This document shows, in pieces, positions 45,078-56,987 of a stretch of 64,000 nucleotides of DNA. The position numbers were made by a program, and so were the translations under genes. Each line of letters opens with the position of its first letter. Position 1 is the stretch's first letter. Where the stretch lies: assembly GCF_023159225.1 (NCBI RefSeq), contig NC_063161.1, positions 76,608,267-76,672,266 on the forward strand. The letters run 5' to 3'. The DNA is from Perognathus longimembris pacificus. Taxonomy: Eukaryota > Chordata > Mammalia > Rodentia > Heteromyidae. The notes under the pieces were generated by a model, which saw only the letters and a program-made list of their open reading frames with translations, was not told where the DNA came from and made no database searches.

Positions 45078-45289
45078 CCAGTACTATTTATGAGGGACTG
45101 CTCTGCTCCTGTGTCTCAGTGCTCTTGTGAGTAATTGTAAAAACTAATTAAGCATAAATGTAAGTCTTTTCTTCTGGACTCTCAATTCTATTCCATTGAT
45201 CTAGTGTCTGTCTGATTCCAATCAGGTTTATCTTGATTACTGCGGATTTGCACTGTGCTTTGGAATTATGACGTATGAATGAGCGAGAG

Positions 45290-46166
45290 CAGAAAAAGAG
45301 CCTGGCAAGGAATCATGAAAGTTCTGCATCCAACACCAGGGCACAGGGCAGCTGCACACGCGGGCCCCTGGGCAGCACATCAGCGCCCATTGACCCTGGA
45401 AGACTTGCTGGTGAAGTGAACAAGGCACTGGGCCCCAGAGGTGTGCCCAGTCAGAGGGGGCTACACCATGCATGCAGCATCTTGCTGCTGTGCTGATGGC
45501 TGACTCCAGGGGGCGCTGTCTCATTGTGATCCATGTTAAGGGTGGCCAACTGAACCCCAAGTGCCACCCCAGAATAGTGTGAGGCCCATGGGCTTACAGG
45601 CACACACTTTGAGCTTATAGGCGTGCACTATCATGTGCTCTGGGAAATGTTTTTCATCCTGTCAGTCATTTCTGTGCAGCGGGGCCTTCCTGCAGCCCTT
45701 CCCAGGACAGTGCTGTACTATTTTGCACTTCCCCAAATTCGAACTCAGAGCTTCAGCAACATAAATGTCACTTTAAATGAGTAGGGGAACAAGGAGAATT
45801 TGGAGTGGCAGCCACCTGGTTCATGGTGCAGCTGGCCGGTAAGAATGCGTCGCGTTGGTTTGTTTATCTGCAAAGCGATCGTACATCTTTATGATCTGAG
45901 TCTCAGCTGTTAGGGCAAACGTTAATTCTCTCATGGGCGGATCATGAGATGGCCTGGCTCTCCCTGCTGAGAGGGCTTTAGGGTTCAATGTTCCATTTTC
46001 CCATGCTCACCTTCCAGAAATGTGGGTTGTTTTCTTAAGTAAGGACTGCCCATGTTCATTTGCTGGGATTTTGTGGGTAGCCAAAGGAGCAGAGCCATGG
46101 GGGGTGGGGGGGAGGCAGAAGCTGGTGGCTGTGAAGAGCCCACACCTGGCCTTACACAGAATTGTG

Positions 46167-46170
<4 letters not shown>
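45290..46170. other. Unique sequence, nothing recognised
   Basis: A 107-codon minus-strand open frame (45560-45237) matches nothing known. No splice-bounded exon was recognised. Confidence 0.45.
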
Positions 46171-46199
<29 letters not shown>

Positions 46200-46420
46200 T
46201 TTAATGCTGGGATGGGGGCTTTAACTCAGGGCCTGGGTGATTATACCTTAGAGGGTTCACTCAAGGCTAACATTACCAATTGAGCCACAGCTTCACTTTG
46301 GCTTTTTGGTGGCTCTTTGGAGCGAAGAGTCTCACAGACTTCTGCCCAGGCTGGCTTGGAATCATGATCCTCAGATCTTAGCCTCCTGAGTAGCTAGGAG
46401 GATTCCAGGCATCTGACACA
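46171..46420 (-). repeat. (CA)n microsatellite and old B1-Geo SINE
   Basis: (CA)n occupies 46171-46198. An antisense Geo half (GGGGGCTTTAACTCAGGGCC) and B1 half (GTAGCTAGGAGGATTCCAGG) follow. Confidence 0.75.
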
Positions 46421-47695
46421 GGCCTGTTTTATCTGGAGATAATAGTGAAGATTCAGGCACCTCCCAGGAGCCAGGGGCCAGCGGTAAATCCCGAGTACTG
46501 CTCTATGGTGTTGTCTTTTTATAGTTTTCAGGACAATCAGCCAGAGGTGCCACGGGCAACCACAGCAGTCAGGACTCAAGGTACCTATAGTATAGCTGTG
46601 TCAAGCTGAATCCACGCAGACTGCAGTGGATGGCAGTGTTTTGGGAGTGAGAGGAAGGAAAGGGCAGCTGGAGCAAAAGAGGTCAGGCCTGGCATGTGGG
46701 CATGCCTGAGAGGGGGCTCAGGAGGGGGGCCATGGGAGGAGGGACAATGGTAGGAACTGGCTGGAGTGGGTCACAGATTAAACAGGAGCCAGGCTATGTC
46801 TGCAGGGCTGCCTTGGCTGGGTGGAGGCACTCTTAGGTAAATGCACAATTAATACCTGTTGGGAGAAGCAATTTAGACAAATAGGTTTTTGGCGATCCTC
46901 TCTCTCCTCTTATCTCTGGAGTTTATGCAAAGGATGACACAGAGTTCAAATCCTGTGTTGAGGTCGCTCTGTGACAGCTTTATCCTGTGCTGGGGGCCAT
47001 TCTGTCTTCCTTGCTCCACTGCCGGCTGGGGCCTGTGAAGCCTTCCTTAGTTCCTGCCCCATTTGTGAGCCTGACCTCCCAGCAAAGCCTGCCTAGGCCT
47101 TACTCTTCACCACAGCTGGAAAATTAAAATTTATTTTTTAACACATCTTTACCCTTCTTGCTGCTGATTTGTCTGGCTCCAAGCCAATCTCCCCGTGGCT
47201 TTGGTTTTAATATCTGGCTATAAACCCCCTCAATGTTACAGCTGCTATAAGCTGGTCCTGGTGTGCGATCTTCGATACGGTTAATTAAATTCTGAGCGCA
47301 GCGTGGGACTGAAGGTTGTAAAAGTCTTGGCTACAGAGAGGAGGCTGGATGCTCTTGACCAGCTCCTGGGTGGACACATGGGTATCAGCGTGCAGCGGTG
47401 GAGGTCACAATTCAGATGATGCCAGCCTCGGTGGCTCACGCCTGTGATCCTGGAGCCACCCCAGGCAGTTCTCATGATGGGACAGAAGGTTTCCACTTAG
47501 GGGGTGAGCCCATTGTGGGGTGATGTCTGTGAGGAGCGCTCTTGCAAGATAGCTTCAGGCTTAGTACAGTGACTAGAAAGCATGGGGTGGGGTGGGTGGG
47601 GTGGGGAGAGGCTGGGTATCAGTTAACAGAAGACACACCTTGGATGATTAAGGAGCCTATGTGCAGAGTTGAATGAGAATGTGATCCAGGGACCC
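46421..47695. other. Repeat-poor 1.3-kb block, candidate noncoding element
   Basis: Almost no SINE sequence. The sub-block 46840-47290 is AT-leaning, with TTAATTAA, TTTAATAT and TATGCAAA (octamer-like) words, and looks like conserved regulatory DNA by texture. A (GGGGT)n-like run is near 47590. Confidence 0.35.
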
Positions 47696-47696
47696 C

Positions 47697-47923
47697 TGCC
47701 CCAGGTTCTGGGGCTTGAACTCAGGGTCTGGGCTTTGTCCCTGAGCTTTTGTTCAAGGCTGGTACTCTACCACTTGACCCACAGCTCCACTTCTGGCTTT
47801 TCGTTGGTTAATTGGAGAGAAGAGTCTCACAGACTTTCCTGCCCAGGCTGGCTTCAAACCACGATCCTCAGATCTCCGCCTCCTGAGTAGCTAGGATTAC
47901 AGGCGTGAGCCACTGGCATCTGG
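47697..47923 (-). repeat. B1-Geo chimeric SINE
   Basis: Antisense Geo (GGGGCTTGAACTCAGGGTCT) and B1 (GTAGCTAGGATTACAGGCGT) are seen. Confidence 0.88.
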
Positions 47924-48518
47924 CTTGACTTTCCTGGTTTGTATGTCCAGTCTAGGAAGGTAAATCTGTCTAGGACTTATGGGTGGTGTTTGTGTGATCA
48001 GTGACTTTACAGAAGAGGAAGCAGTTGAGTTGGAGGTAGAGAGGCTGCTGGGACAAGTGACAACCCAGTCCTGGCTCAGACTATGGTCTTTGCCAATTGC
48101 TGGAGTGTTGTGTCCTGTGACTGTGTCCTGGCCCTCAGGCTGGCTCCAGTGGTCCCCTCTCTTCCTCCCGAACTCCCTCCTTCCTTCCCTTCCTTTCTCC
48201 CTTCCTTCTTTCCTCCCTCCCTCCTTGGCTGTCATTTTCCCCTTTCCTTCCCTTTCTTCTGGCTATGAATTTATTTACTATCATCTGGCTCCTTTTGCTT
48301 AACAGGCAAGTGCAGGAAGAAAACTCTGTTGATATTTATCATAGAAACTTACAGAAAGCATCTTGCTGGACTCACTTATTAGGGTTTTTTTCAACATAGG
48401 CTACTTGTGTCTTCTGCAAACAAGGACAGTTTTGTTTCTTTCTCTCTGCAGGGTGGTCGTCATTCTCTGCACAGTACTTCTCTGCAGGGTGCTGGTTATT
48501 CTCTGCACGGTACTTCTT
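47924..48518. other. Unique sequence with a (CCTT)n tract
   Basis: A pyrimidine tract of CCTTC-type repeats lies at 48165-48260. No exon was recognised. Confidence 0.55.
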
Positions 48519-48725
48519 TTTTTTTTTTTTTTTGGCCAGTCCTGGGCCTTGGACTCAGGGCCTGAGCCCTGTCCCTGGCTTCTTCCCGCTCAAGGCTAGC
48601 ACTCTGCCACTTGAGCCACAGCGCCGCTTCTGGCCGTTTTCTGCATATGTGGTGCTGGGGAATCGAACCTAGGGCCTCGTGTATCCGAGGCAGGCACTCT
48701 TGCCACTAGGCTATATCCCCAGCCC
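48519..48725 (-). repeat. Young-type IDL-Geo SINE with TSD
   Basis: Third copy with CTTCCCGCTCAAGG and CCTCGTGTATCCGAGGC. CTGCACGGTACTTCT is duplicated at 48503-48517 and 48726-48740. Confidence 0.95.
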
Positions 48726-48851
48726 CTGCACGGTACTTCTGACACTGTGGGGCAGGCGGAGGGGACAGCTTGTCTTGGTCTCACCCTTAAGGATAGTGCT
48801 GGCTGCAGACTTTTCCTAGACACAACTTGGTTGTAGAATTCCTCTCTTAAA

Positions 48852-49175
48852 GGGGTTGTGGTGGCTCATCTGTAGCCCTGGCTACTTGGGAGGTGGAGCC
48901 TGGGAGACAGGGAGGTGGAGTTCGGGGTTGGCCCTGGTATAAACATTTCAGAAACTTCACCTTAGCCCGAGGCTGGGCACCCTGTCATCCCAGCGATGGG
49001 GGACGTGCAATGGATGAGTGAGGTGGTGCACACCCGTCACCCCCAGGAAGCACAAATAGGAGGATCTCAGTCCAGGCTGGCCCAGGCAAAAGTGAGACCC
49101 TGTCTTGAAAATCACCAGTGCCAAAAGGGGCTGGAGGTGTGGCTCAAGCAGTAGAGTGCCCGCCTAGCAAGTGTG
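48852..49175 (+). repeat. Old B1 dimer plus ID composite
   Basis: Two B1-like parts (GTGGTGGCTCATCTGTAGCC; GTGGTGCACACCCGTCACCC) are followed by an ID-like end (GTAGAGTGCCCGCCTAGCAA). Confidence 0.65.
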
Positions 49176-49705
49176 AGGCCTGAAAAAAGTCCTCTGCTTC
49201 CTGAGAGCTTTTATGATACATGGATGTTGCATTTTTTGTCAAATGAAGTGACAAATTAATTGCTTTTCTGTATTGATTGGTGTCATCATGTAATCTTTTC
49301 TCTTTGGCTTGTTCACATGGTAGATAGCCTTGATTGAGTTTTGAAAACTGAGCCAGCCGTGAGTGCTTAGTACCTTGCTCAGTTGGCTTCCAGTATCACC
49401 GAATCCTGCTTGCTAATATGTTAATAATTTCCATCTCGAGGTGCATGCAAGATCTTCCTTTTCTTTTCTTTTTCTTTCTCCCCTCTCTCCTCTCAAACTG
49501 TGTTTGAAGTTAGTACCCAGCTAACTTGGGAATTCTTCCCATATCTCTTATTTTCTGGACTCAATTGTTAGAAATGGTGCAATTCTCTGAATAGGTGACA
49601 GAATTCTCTAGGAGATTTTCTTTTTCTGGAGAATTTAAAATTATGAGTTATTCCTTCTAAATCATCTCTTTCAAAATGGAAATATGGGAAGTTGTGATCC
49701 TTAAC
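49176..49705. other. Unique AT-leaning sequence
   Basis: Only a short TTTTC-rich run near 49455-49485. No gene was recognised. Confidence 0.5.
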
Positions 49706-49711
49706 TCTTTT

Positions 49712-49912
49712 TTTTTTTTGGCCAGTCCTGGGCCTTGGACTCAGGGCCTGAGCACTGTCCCTGGCTTCCTTTTTGCTCGAGGCTAGCACTCTGCCACTTG
49801 AGCCACAGCGCCACTTCTGGCCGTTTTCTGTATATGTGGTGCTGGGGAATCGAACCCAGGGCCTCATGTATACAAGGCAAGCTCTCTCGCCACTAGGCCA
49901 TATCCCCAGCCC
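49712..49912 (-). repeat. IDL-Geo dimeric SINE with TSD
   Basis: Full antisense copy. CTTAACTCTTTTT on both sides (about 49700 and 49914) is the duplicated target. Confidence 0.93.
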
Positions 49913-50012
49913 CCCTTAACTCTTTTTAAGGAGCCCATTTGTGTATCAGTCACATTTTGGATGCTATGACAAAAATCTTGGAGGCAGGCTACCTTAGAAA
50001 GAAAAGAGCCTC

Positions 50013-50207
50013 TGGCTGGGAATGTGGCTTATCTGTAGAGCACTTTCCCAACGTCCACAAAGCCCTGGGTTCGATTCCTCAGTACCACATAAAGAGAACA
50101 AACTGCAAGTGGCACTGTGGCTCAAGTGGTAGAGTGCTATCCTTGAGCAAAGAAGCTCAAGGACGGTGTCCAGGTGCTGAGTTCAAGTCCCAGGACTGCT
50201 TAAAAAA
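50013..50207 (+). repeat. IDL-Geo dimeric SINE, older subfamily
   Basis: ID half (GGCTGGGAATGTGGCTTATC) and Geo half (GTGGCTCAAGTGGTAGAGTG) with a mixed A/G tail. Confidence 0.88.
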
Positions 50208-50392
50208 ACGGGGGGGGGGACTTCTGTAGGTGGGAGGCCTAGGGGTGTCCTCTGATAATGGCCCTTTTGTTGTCAGAGTCCCAAGGCAGCACAGACACAG
50301 CATGTAACAGCCCCAGGGCATCTACACAGGCAGGTCCCCTCCCTCACAAAGCCAAGAAATATCACTGTCAACTTAAACCATTATCATTTTAA

Positions 50393-50436
<44 letters not shown>

Positions 50437-51190
50437 AGTCTTGAGGTTTAAATACAGATTCTGCGGTTGCTAGGCTGTTTTGGATGGCCATGGCTATTGG
50501 AAGGCAGCAGATTAAGAGCGGTGCTGGCTGCCCCTCAGCTTGGGTTTGCTGTTTCTGCCCATGAGGATTAGGCTGGTGATGGGTTGGGGAGAAAGTGGCC
50601 TTATGAATCCTATGAGAGGTGCTTGCTGCTGCTAACCTTGACCATCTGGCTGAGGTGGTGCCTTCCAGGATCTTCCACTGTAAGGAAACGGAGGAAGGTC
50701 TGAATAATGCAAAGAAGTTCCAGGTTCAGGGATGCCAAGGCTCCGCGTGGCCAAGCGCTCCGCTCCCTCCATTAATGTACAGATTCAGTGCCACATTAGC
50801 CAGCGTCATGGTGGCCACTTCCTCCCTCCCCTATGCCCACATTGGCGCTCAGAGATGTGGGTTTTGCCAAGTCTAGTGGCAGGCTCTTCCCACCCTGCTT
50901 CCACCCAGCCACCAAGAAGACCGACACACCGCCCCGGCTGAGAGGGCCGCCTGCTGGGGAGGGTGCCGGGGGCTCTGTGGCTTTCACTCCCCTCCCCAGG
51001 CACAGCCTCCCACTTTCTTGTCTTCCCACTTTCACATCTGCCTGAGCTAAAATTCGGTATCAGAAGCTTTCAGAGTCCCAGAGCAATTACTCTTTCCCTT
51101 GCTTGCACCAATACAACTATACATTATTAATTATGATTTCCAGTATTAGTCTGTTTGTGGATGAAGTTGCCAGGCCTTTATTGATTTTTA
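50208..51190. other. Unique sequence with a (GT)n microsatellite
   Basis: (GT)n spans 50395-50434. The segment 50990-51175 is AT-leaning, with ATTATTAATTATGATTT, and may be regulatory. No exon was recognised. Confidence 0.5.
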
Positions 51191-51195
51191 TTTAT

Positions 51196-51440
51196 TTTGC
51201 CAGCCGTGGGGCTTGAACTCTGGGCCCGGGTACTCTCCCTGAGCTCCTTTTGCTCAAGGCTAATGCTCTACCACTTGAGCCACAGCACCGCTTCTGTTTT
51301 TTGGTTTGTTTTTTTTGTATAGTTTATTGGAGATAAGAGTCTCATAGACTTTTGTGCTTGGGCTAGCTTAGAACCACAGTCCTCAGAGCTCAGCCTCCAG
51401 AAAATAGGATCACAGGGGTGAGTCACTAGTGCCCGGCTCA
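51196..51440 (-). repeat. B1-Geo chimeric SINE
   Basis: Antisense Geo (GGGGCTTGAACTCTGGGCCC) and B1 (AGAAAATAGGATCACAGGGG) are seen, with a T-rich insertion at 51298-51320. Confidence 0.82.
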
Positions 51441-53262
51441 GGCCAGGCTTTTATGGGTGCTGTTCACCTGTTCACCTGCAGGGCTGGGCCAGCCTTCTGG
51501 CCACAGAGGCTGAAGGCACCAGAGACATTTCTTCTGGCTGCACCATCCTGTCTCCCCCCCCTTTGCCCCCCACCTCTGGGATCTGCGCTCCTGGGTGCCA
51601 GGGTGTCATGCAGAATCCCTCCTCCTGTGAGTCCAGCACCCCATCACAGGTGGCCTCCTTCCCTTCACCTCCCCGGGAGTGCCTGACATACGGGGTTATA
51701 GAAGCTGCTTTTGCTGGGATCATGAGTGGACAAAACGCTGGAGGAGAGCTGGGCCTCCGTCTTGTTTGCAGGCTTCTCAGTCACCTTGGAGACTGGGAGG
51801 GAGGAGCTGGTTATGAGCATCTTCATGACTGAGCCTGACAGCACCTTCTTCACAAAGTCCAAGGGGCTTCACCCTGCCCGGCCTGGCAGCAGAGCCACTG
51901 CCTGCAACCCCATCTTGAACAAGGGCAGGACAACCATGATGGCCTGGTAACCAGTGCCCCTCTCCTCCCCTGGCCCTGTCCTTTGTCTATAAAAGCTAAG
52001 CCTTGTGACCCCTGAAGATGCTGAAGACGTCCTGAGGCTGGCTGCCATGGGACGTGTCTTCTTCCTCTGCCCTTCACCACCAGGTGTCTTTATTTGGTAC
52101 TGGGGGGCGAATGGCCAGACCTAATGTGGGTCTCCTGGAGCTTGGGCCTGGGGTCTAAGCCTCTGGTTTCTGGCTTGCATGACCTAGGCCACACTGGAGA
52201 GGCATGGAAGGAGCTAGAAGGAAAGGCAAATAGCTCCCACAGCAGGCAAGGTGTGCCCGGGGAGGGGGCAAGAGGACCTCTAGGGACCCGGGGCTCATCC
52301 ATGTGGCTGGGGGGGGGGGGGTGTGTGGAGCAGCAGGGCATGGGGAGGGGCAGGTGGGAGGCCTGGTCATGTCTAGGGGGGAGGGGCACGTGGACTCTGG
52401 GCCACACTTGGGGGTGGGGGCGGGGGCAAGATGACAGGCGTGGGGACTTCCTGTGACCTTTCTACCCTGTTTTGCTCACCCTGCCTCCTGTAGTCTTCTC
52501 TAGTCTGCAGGCATGCAAAGGTTCTGCAGAATGTTCCAGAACACAGGGCCAAGTGGAGCCTCTCCCCTGCACACTGGGGGCTCCCTTGGGGGTTTCCCTC
52601 CTGGCTGGCTGTGGGACCCATCAAGTCTGCCTGGGGGGCTGGCGAGTCCCCCCAAAATGCCAAGTCTTTTCACAGTGCTTCAGAAACAGAGCCCTCATTT
52701 TTTGTTTGTTTCTTTCCCTCATATCCTGGATGGAATTCATGCAGTGATTGGTGTAATCATGGCGGGACATTGTCTTATCTGAGGAGGAGAAGGGTGTTTT
52801 AAGACCACAGAGCCGGAATTAACAGCTTGGAATGCTCACCGTGCTGGCGGTTAATTGACTTAGGCCATTAAAAGGAGAGAAGTTCTGGCAACTTTGGTCC
52901 TCCGGCAAGTGAAGCCATGATCGTGTGAAAAATTATTGGCATATAAGTGTCGGGTGTGCCAACTGTTCTAGAAAAATCAGTTGTTTGATCAGATGAGGTT
53001 GCAGGAGCTTAGCTGCTGCTCTTCAGGAGAGGCCCAAACCTCTGAATCTGACCCCTTCTCCTCTGGTGAACTGACGGCAACAACTGTGTGCACTGTGGTT
53101 TTCCGCAATCCTGAAGTCTAGCACTCACCTCCAAACCATGCCTTGCTCTGTTGTGGGGCCCCCTGACCCCACCCCTGCCATGAGCCAGGGTGCAGGAGGA
53201 GGGTCACAGGTCAGCCATGCTGAACCCGAAGTCCAAACAATGGTTTCCTCCCACCTTCCCTC
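51441..53262. other. Repeat-poor 1.8-kb unique block
   Basis: GC-rich at first, then from about 52720 to 53010 AT-leaning with GGTTAATTGACTTAGG and a CATTAAAAG word, the texture of a conserved noncoding element. Open frames up to 120 codons match nothing known. Confidence 0.4.
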
Positions 53263-53263
53263 C

Positions 53264-53775
53264 AGTTCTTTTTGCAGTGGCATAGGGATTTGAACTCAGG
53301 GCCTCTTGCTTGGTGGGCAGGCATTCTATGGCTGAGCTATGTCTCAAGCCCTATTTGTCCCTGGTTATTTTTGGGGGTGGCATCTTTCTTCCTGCCCAAG
53401 TATGTGCCTGCGTTGGTTTCCTCCCTCTTCGTGAAGGTGTATGCAGTTTTGTGGACTTTTCGGCCCAGCAAGGCTGGAAGCGTAATCCTCCCAATGTCAG
53501 TGTCTCACATGGCTTAGGAGGACAGGCGGCTGCCACTGTGCCCAGCTATGGGTTCGGGAGAGGGTCTTTTCAACTCTTCTGCTCAGGCTGGCCTTGAACC
53601 TAGAGCCTTCCATTCTCAGCCTCTCAAGTAGCTAGGATTCTAGGTGTGAGCCAACAGTGCCCAGTATTTGTTTTATGAGATGGGGGTCCGGGCCAAATTT
53701 TGCCTGGGCTGACCTCAAATCTGCCATCTTTCTACTGCTACCTTCTGAGTAGCTGGGATTGCAGGCATGCATTAC
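53264..53775 (-). repeat. Antisense ID and B1 series
   Basis: An ID part (GGGATTTGAACTCAGGGCCT) at 53280 is followed by three B1-like ends at about 53525, 53640 and 53765 (AGTAGCTGGGATTGCAGGCA). It is old and composite. Confidence 0.65.
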
Positions 53776-54155
53776 TGTGCCTTTTCAAGAACAACGATAA
53801 TGGCAGGGTCTTGTGTAACCCAAGACAACAAAGGCACTCTTTCTTCATTACAGCAGCTGACAGTGTGGGGAGAAGAACCTTTTTCTCCGTCCACGTTCAT
53901 CTGTAGTGTCAGACATGGCCTCTGAGCTGGTCTTACTCTGGCTTATCCATGGTGGAGGTTGCTTTTGGAACAAAAGGGCAAAGCTCATGAGGTGCACCCG
54001 CACCTCCTCCCTGCAGCTGGCTGCGGCCTTTCTGAACAGTCTCCCCTGGGGACTTTCTAAAATAAATCAGTTGTTTGGGTCCAACCACGGAGATTCTGAC
54101 TCCGGTGCTGCCTGGTCTTTGGGCTTTTTAAGCATTCCTTGGAGATGCTGCAATG
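53776..54155. other. Unique sequence, nothing recognised
   Basis: Between two SINE clusters. No exon was recognised. Confidence 0.5.
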
Positions 54156-54157
54156 TG

Positions 54158-54350
54158 TGTGTGCTGGGGCTGGAACTCAGGGACCTGTCCCTTAGCCTTT
54201 TCACTCAAGGCTAGTGCTCTTCCACTTGAGCCACCAATCCACTTCCAACTTCTTGGTGGTTTAGTGAAGAGTCTCACAAGGCATTTCTGCCTGGGCTGGC
54301 TTTGAACCGTGATCCTCAGAGCTCAGCCTCCTGAGTGGTTTGGATTACAG
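54158..54350 (-). repeat. B1-Geo chimeric SINE
   Basis: Antisense Geo (GGGGCTGGAACTCAGGGACC) and B1 (GAGTGGTTTGGATTACAG) are seen, truncated at the B1 start. Confidence 0.8.
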
Positions 54351-54805
54351 CTCCTGGCAAGGAGGCTGAAATGTCCCTGAGCTGTGTTCTAAGATGGGCA
54401 GGTAATAAAGGCAAAGCTGTCCCCTCCCCTTGTGGCTTCCAGAAGCTGGGGCTCCAGCAGATGGCTTCGCTGCTCTCCCTGTCATGGAGCTCACCCTGCG
54501 TGCTCCAGCCCCCCTGCATGCCTGGCAGGGTGAGCGGACTGTCTTGCTCAACCTCTGGGTTTCACCCAGGCCAGGCCAGAGCCATTCTTTTGGACACCTG
54601 TGAGGTGTGCCAGCCTGGGGGCCTGGAGGCTTGGGGTGGGGCTGGCTCCGGGAATGGCCCCTGGAGGCCCAGGCCCTCCTGCCTGCCACAGGCCAGGGCG
54701 GCCAGGGCCGGCTTTCCTGCGGCCCCACGCTAACCTGCGGTGCAGGGGGAGTTCCGCTGTGTGGTTTGAAACCGCTGTGGGGATTATGACTTACAGATTT
54801 AGAGG
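54351..54805. other. Unique GC-rich sequence, nothing recognised
   Basis: Open frames up to 132 codons overlap on both strands and fit high GC content more than a gene. Confidence 0.45.
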
Positions 54806-54807
54806 GG

Positions 54808-55010
54808 GCTGGGAATATGGCCTAGTGGCAAGAGAGCTTGCCTCATATACATGAGGCCCTGGGTTCGATTCCCCAGCACCACATATATAGAAAATGGCCA
54901 GAAGTGGCGCTGTGGCTCAAGTGGCAGAGTGCTAGCCTTGAGCAAAAAGAAGCCAGGGACAGTGCTCAGGCTCTGAGTTCAAGGCCCAAGACTGGCAAAA
55001 ACAAACAAAC
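54808..55010 (+). repeat. IDL-Geo dimeric SINE with TSD
   Basis: Full-length copy with a (CAAA)n tail. AGATTTAGA is found on both sides (about 54794 and 55015). It is the last SINE before the SDK1 3' UTR. Confidence 0.92.
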
Positions 55011-55109
55011 AAACTAGATTTAGAACTCACGAATGCCACTGAGCACCCGAGAGTTACATGGCACGTATGTAAAGGAAGTCAGAAGCACTGAAGAACCAAA
55101 ATAGTTGCT

Positions 55110-55115
55110 TTTATT
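55110..55115 (-). terminator. SDK1: Distal SDK1 polyadenylation signal
   Basis: AATAAA on the minus strand, about 2.73 kb after the stop codon, at the left edge of the SINE-free block. Confidence 0.5.
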
Positions 55116-56981
55116 AAAAATTGCACCCATGGCACCTGTCTGTCTTCCTACAAGTTGGTGGGCTCCTCCTCCTCTTTTTGTTTCTTTTTAAAACGAGGTC
55201 TGGTTTTCTGCACGGTTTTAGAAGGTGTAGGTAAAACTTCAGGTGTACCCCAAACTCTCCCGAAAGCAGTGGGGAGGGGTGGCAGGATGTCCGGGGGGGA
55301 GGTCTGCACTGCTGTCATCATCCCCCCAATGGGGGGCCGAGCTGAGGGGGGCTACACTCAGGGGTGTGGGCCACTTGTTCCTCAGAGGGGAGCTGATCTG
55401 GGAGCCGGAATGCACCAACATGAAAAACTACCATGCCAGTGCCACAGCGGCCTCTGACCATGGCATCCAGAAGCTTCCAGAAGGATCTCTGTCCCCTCGA
55501 GCTATGTGGATGCTTCGTGTGGCCTCAGTCAGGAGAGGAGATGCCTGTTAAAAGTATGGAGGGGCAGTGGCCGTGGGGCCCGGAGGCTGCGGCTCCTCCC
55601 TGGGGAGCCGGGACCCTGCGCGGAGCCGGTGGAGGACTGGGTGCCTGGCCGCACTGTCTCGCCACCCCGCACAGTCTCAGCCAGCCTCGTGGCTGTCGAT
55701 GGGGCTTGGCACCCACAGGACTCAGCACTCGTGTCTTGGTGAGAGCGTTTGCTTGTCCTTGTCTCAGAACTGAGACTTAAATCCAACGTCCACGGTCCTC
55801 CTTTCCCTCCCTGGAGGGGATGTGTGGAGTAGACACGTCTCCACGGGTGCGCTGCTGCGGGGGGCTCCCCACCCCGTCCTCTGGGACAGATGCCCATGGC
55901 GAGGCGGGCAGCTGCTGTCCACCTGAGACCAGCACTGCCTGGAAAGCCCACTCCACAGGAAGTGGAGGGGTGCAGGAACCACACACCCGACACGAACTGG
56001 CACAAGCCACACTGTCCCCCCCCCCAAAAAAAAAGCAACGTCCTGTGGCTCAAGGTGGCCGTGTGCTCAGGGCCCATCCCGTCCTCACCCTCCGTGCAAG
56101 GCGATGGCCCACGAAGTCCTGGGGTGGTGTGTGGTCACCCCTGTGGGGGAGGGGAGGCAGCCCCTCCTACCGCGTGGATGGACGTGGCCGTCATCATGCA
56201 GAGGTGGCTTTGGGCAGAGCATTTAAGATTTTTGGTTTAGAATATTTACCCTTCCACTGGGAAAAGGAAAGAAGGAAGGAGGGAGGGAGGGAGGGAGGGA
56301 AGGAGAGTGGAAGGGAGGGAGGGAGGGCTCTTCCTACACCCTCTGCTTTGGAAGAACTGAGGATTTCTTCACCTCACACGAAATTCTCCCGTGTTCCCAG
56401 ACCACAGCGGGTGACTGTGAAATCGAGAATGAACACAACACCTTCATTCTCTGCCCCTGCCGAGGCGTGGAAAGAAACAGCCACGTGGAGGCCACCTATC
56501 TGACGCGTGGCCATGAGACTGGAGCCCGGCGGCACTGGCTGGTCCTCATCTCAGGGCCTGGATGATCCTGGGGGGCTGTGACCTCACCCCGCTGTGTTCC
56601 TGGGGTACACAGCAGGCTGTCGCGTGAGCTGCCCCTGCAGGCTGCGCCGCCCTCCTTGAGGACGGGGGCCGGGGTGGGGTTTGGTGATCCCCCATGTTCC
56701 AGCCACGTGTCCTCTAAATAATGGGGGAGCCTGGGTGCTGGACTCAAGTTTTCCAAAGTAGCTCAGACTATTTTCACTCTGCCATAAATAATAACAAAAT
56801 CAGAGTGGGTTCACAAGGAATCACCCCTTCCCCGGCCTGTGAGGGCTCACTGCTGGCCTCCAATGCAGACCCTGGGGAGGATGGCCGTGGCCCCGGGGGG
56901 GGGGGGTGGAGGGGACGGTCCCCGTGTGCCTGCGAGCACGGGGTGACTCGGGGGCCCGCTTGGTGTCTCGGAGCTGTTGGC

Positions 56982-56987
56982 TTTATT
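56982..56987 (-). terminator. SDK1: Proximal SDK1 polyadenylation signal
   Basis: AATAAA on the minus strand about 860 bases after the stop codon. It could give a shorter 3' UTR. Usage is unknown. Confidence 0.4.

Larger units (their letters stand above)
43150..45280 (-). mobile_element. Old L1, 3' part, split by several SINEs
   Basis: Minus-strand L1 fragments in colinear order. The 3' terminus is near 43170. An ORF2 end with KYMKICSMSLVKEMQIRTMR is at about 43610-43560. Upstream L1 portions lie at 44310-44600 and 45080-45280 (CTATTCCATTGATCTAGTGT in antisense). It is interrupted by at least four younger SINEs. It is far from intact and cannot encode an active element. Confidence 0.75.

Noticed and set aside
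45237..45560. 107-codon minus-strand open frame
   Set aside because: It overlaps the end of the old L1 and has no known match.
55820..56503. 227-codon plus-strand open frame
   Set aside because: It lies antisense in the SDK1 3' UTR and crosses a G/A repeat. No family resemblance.
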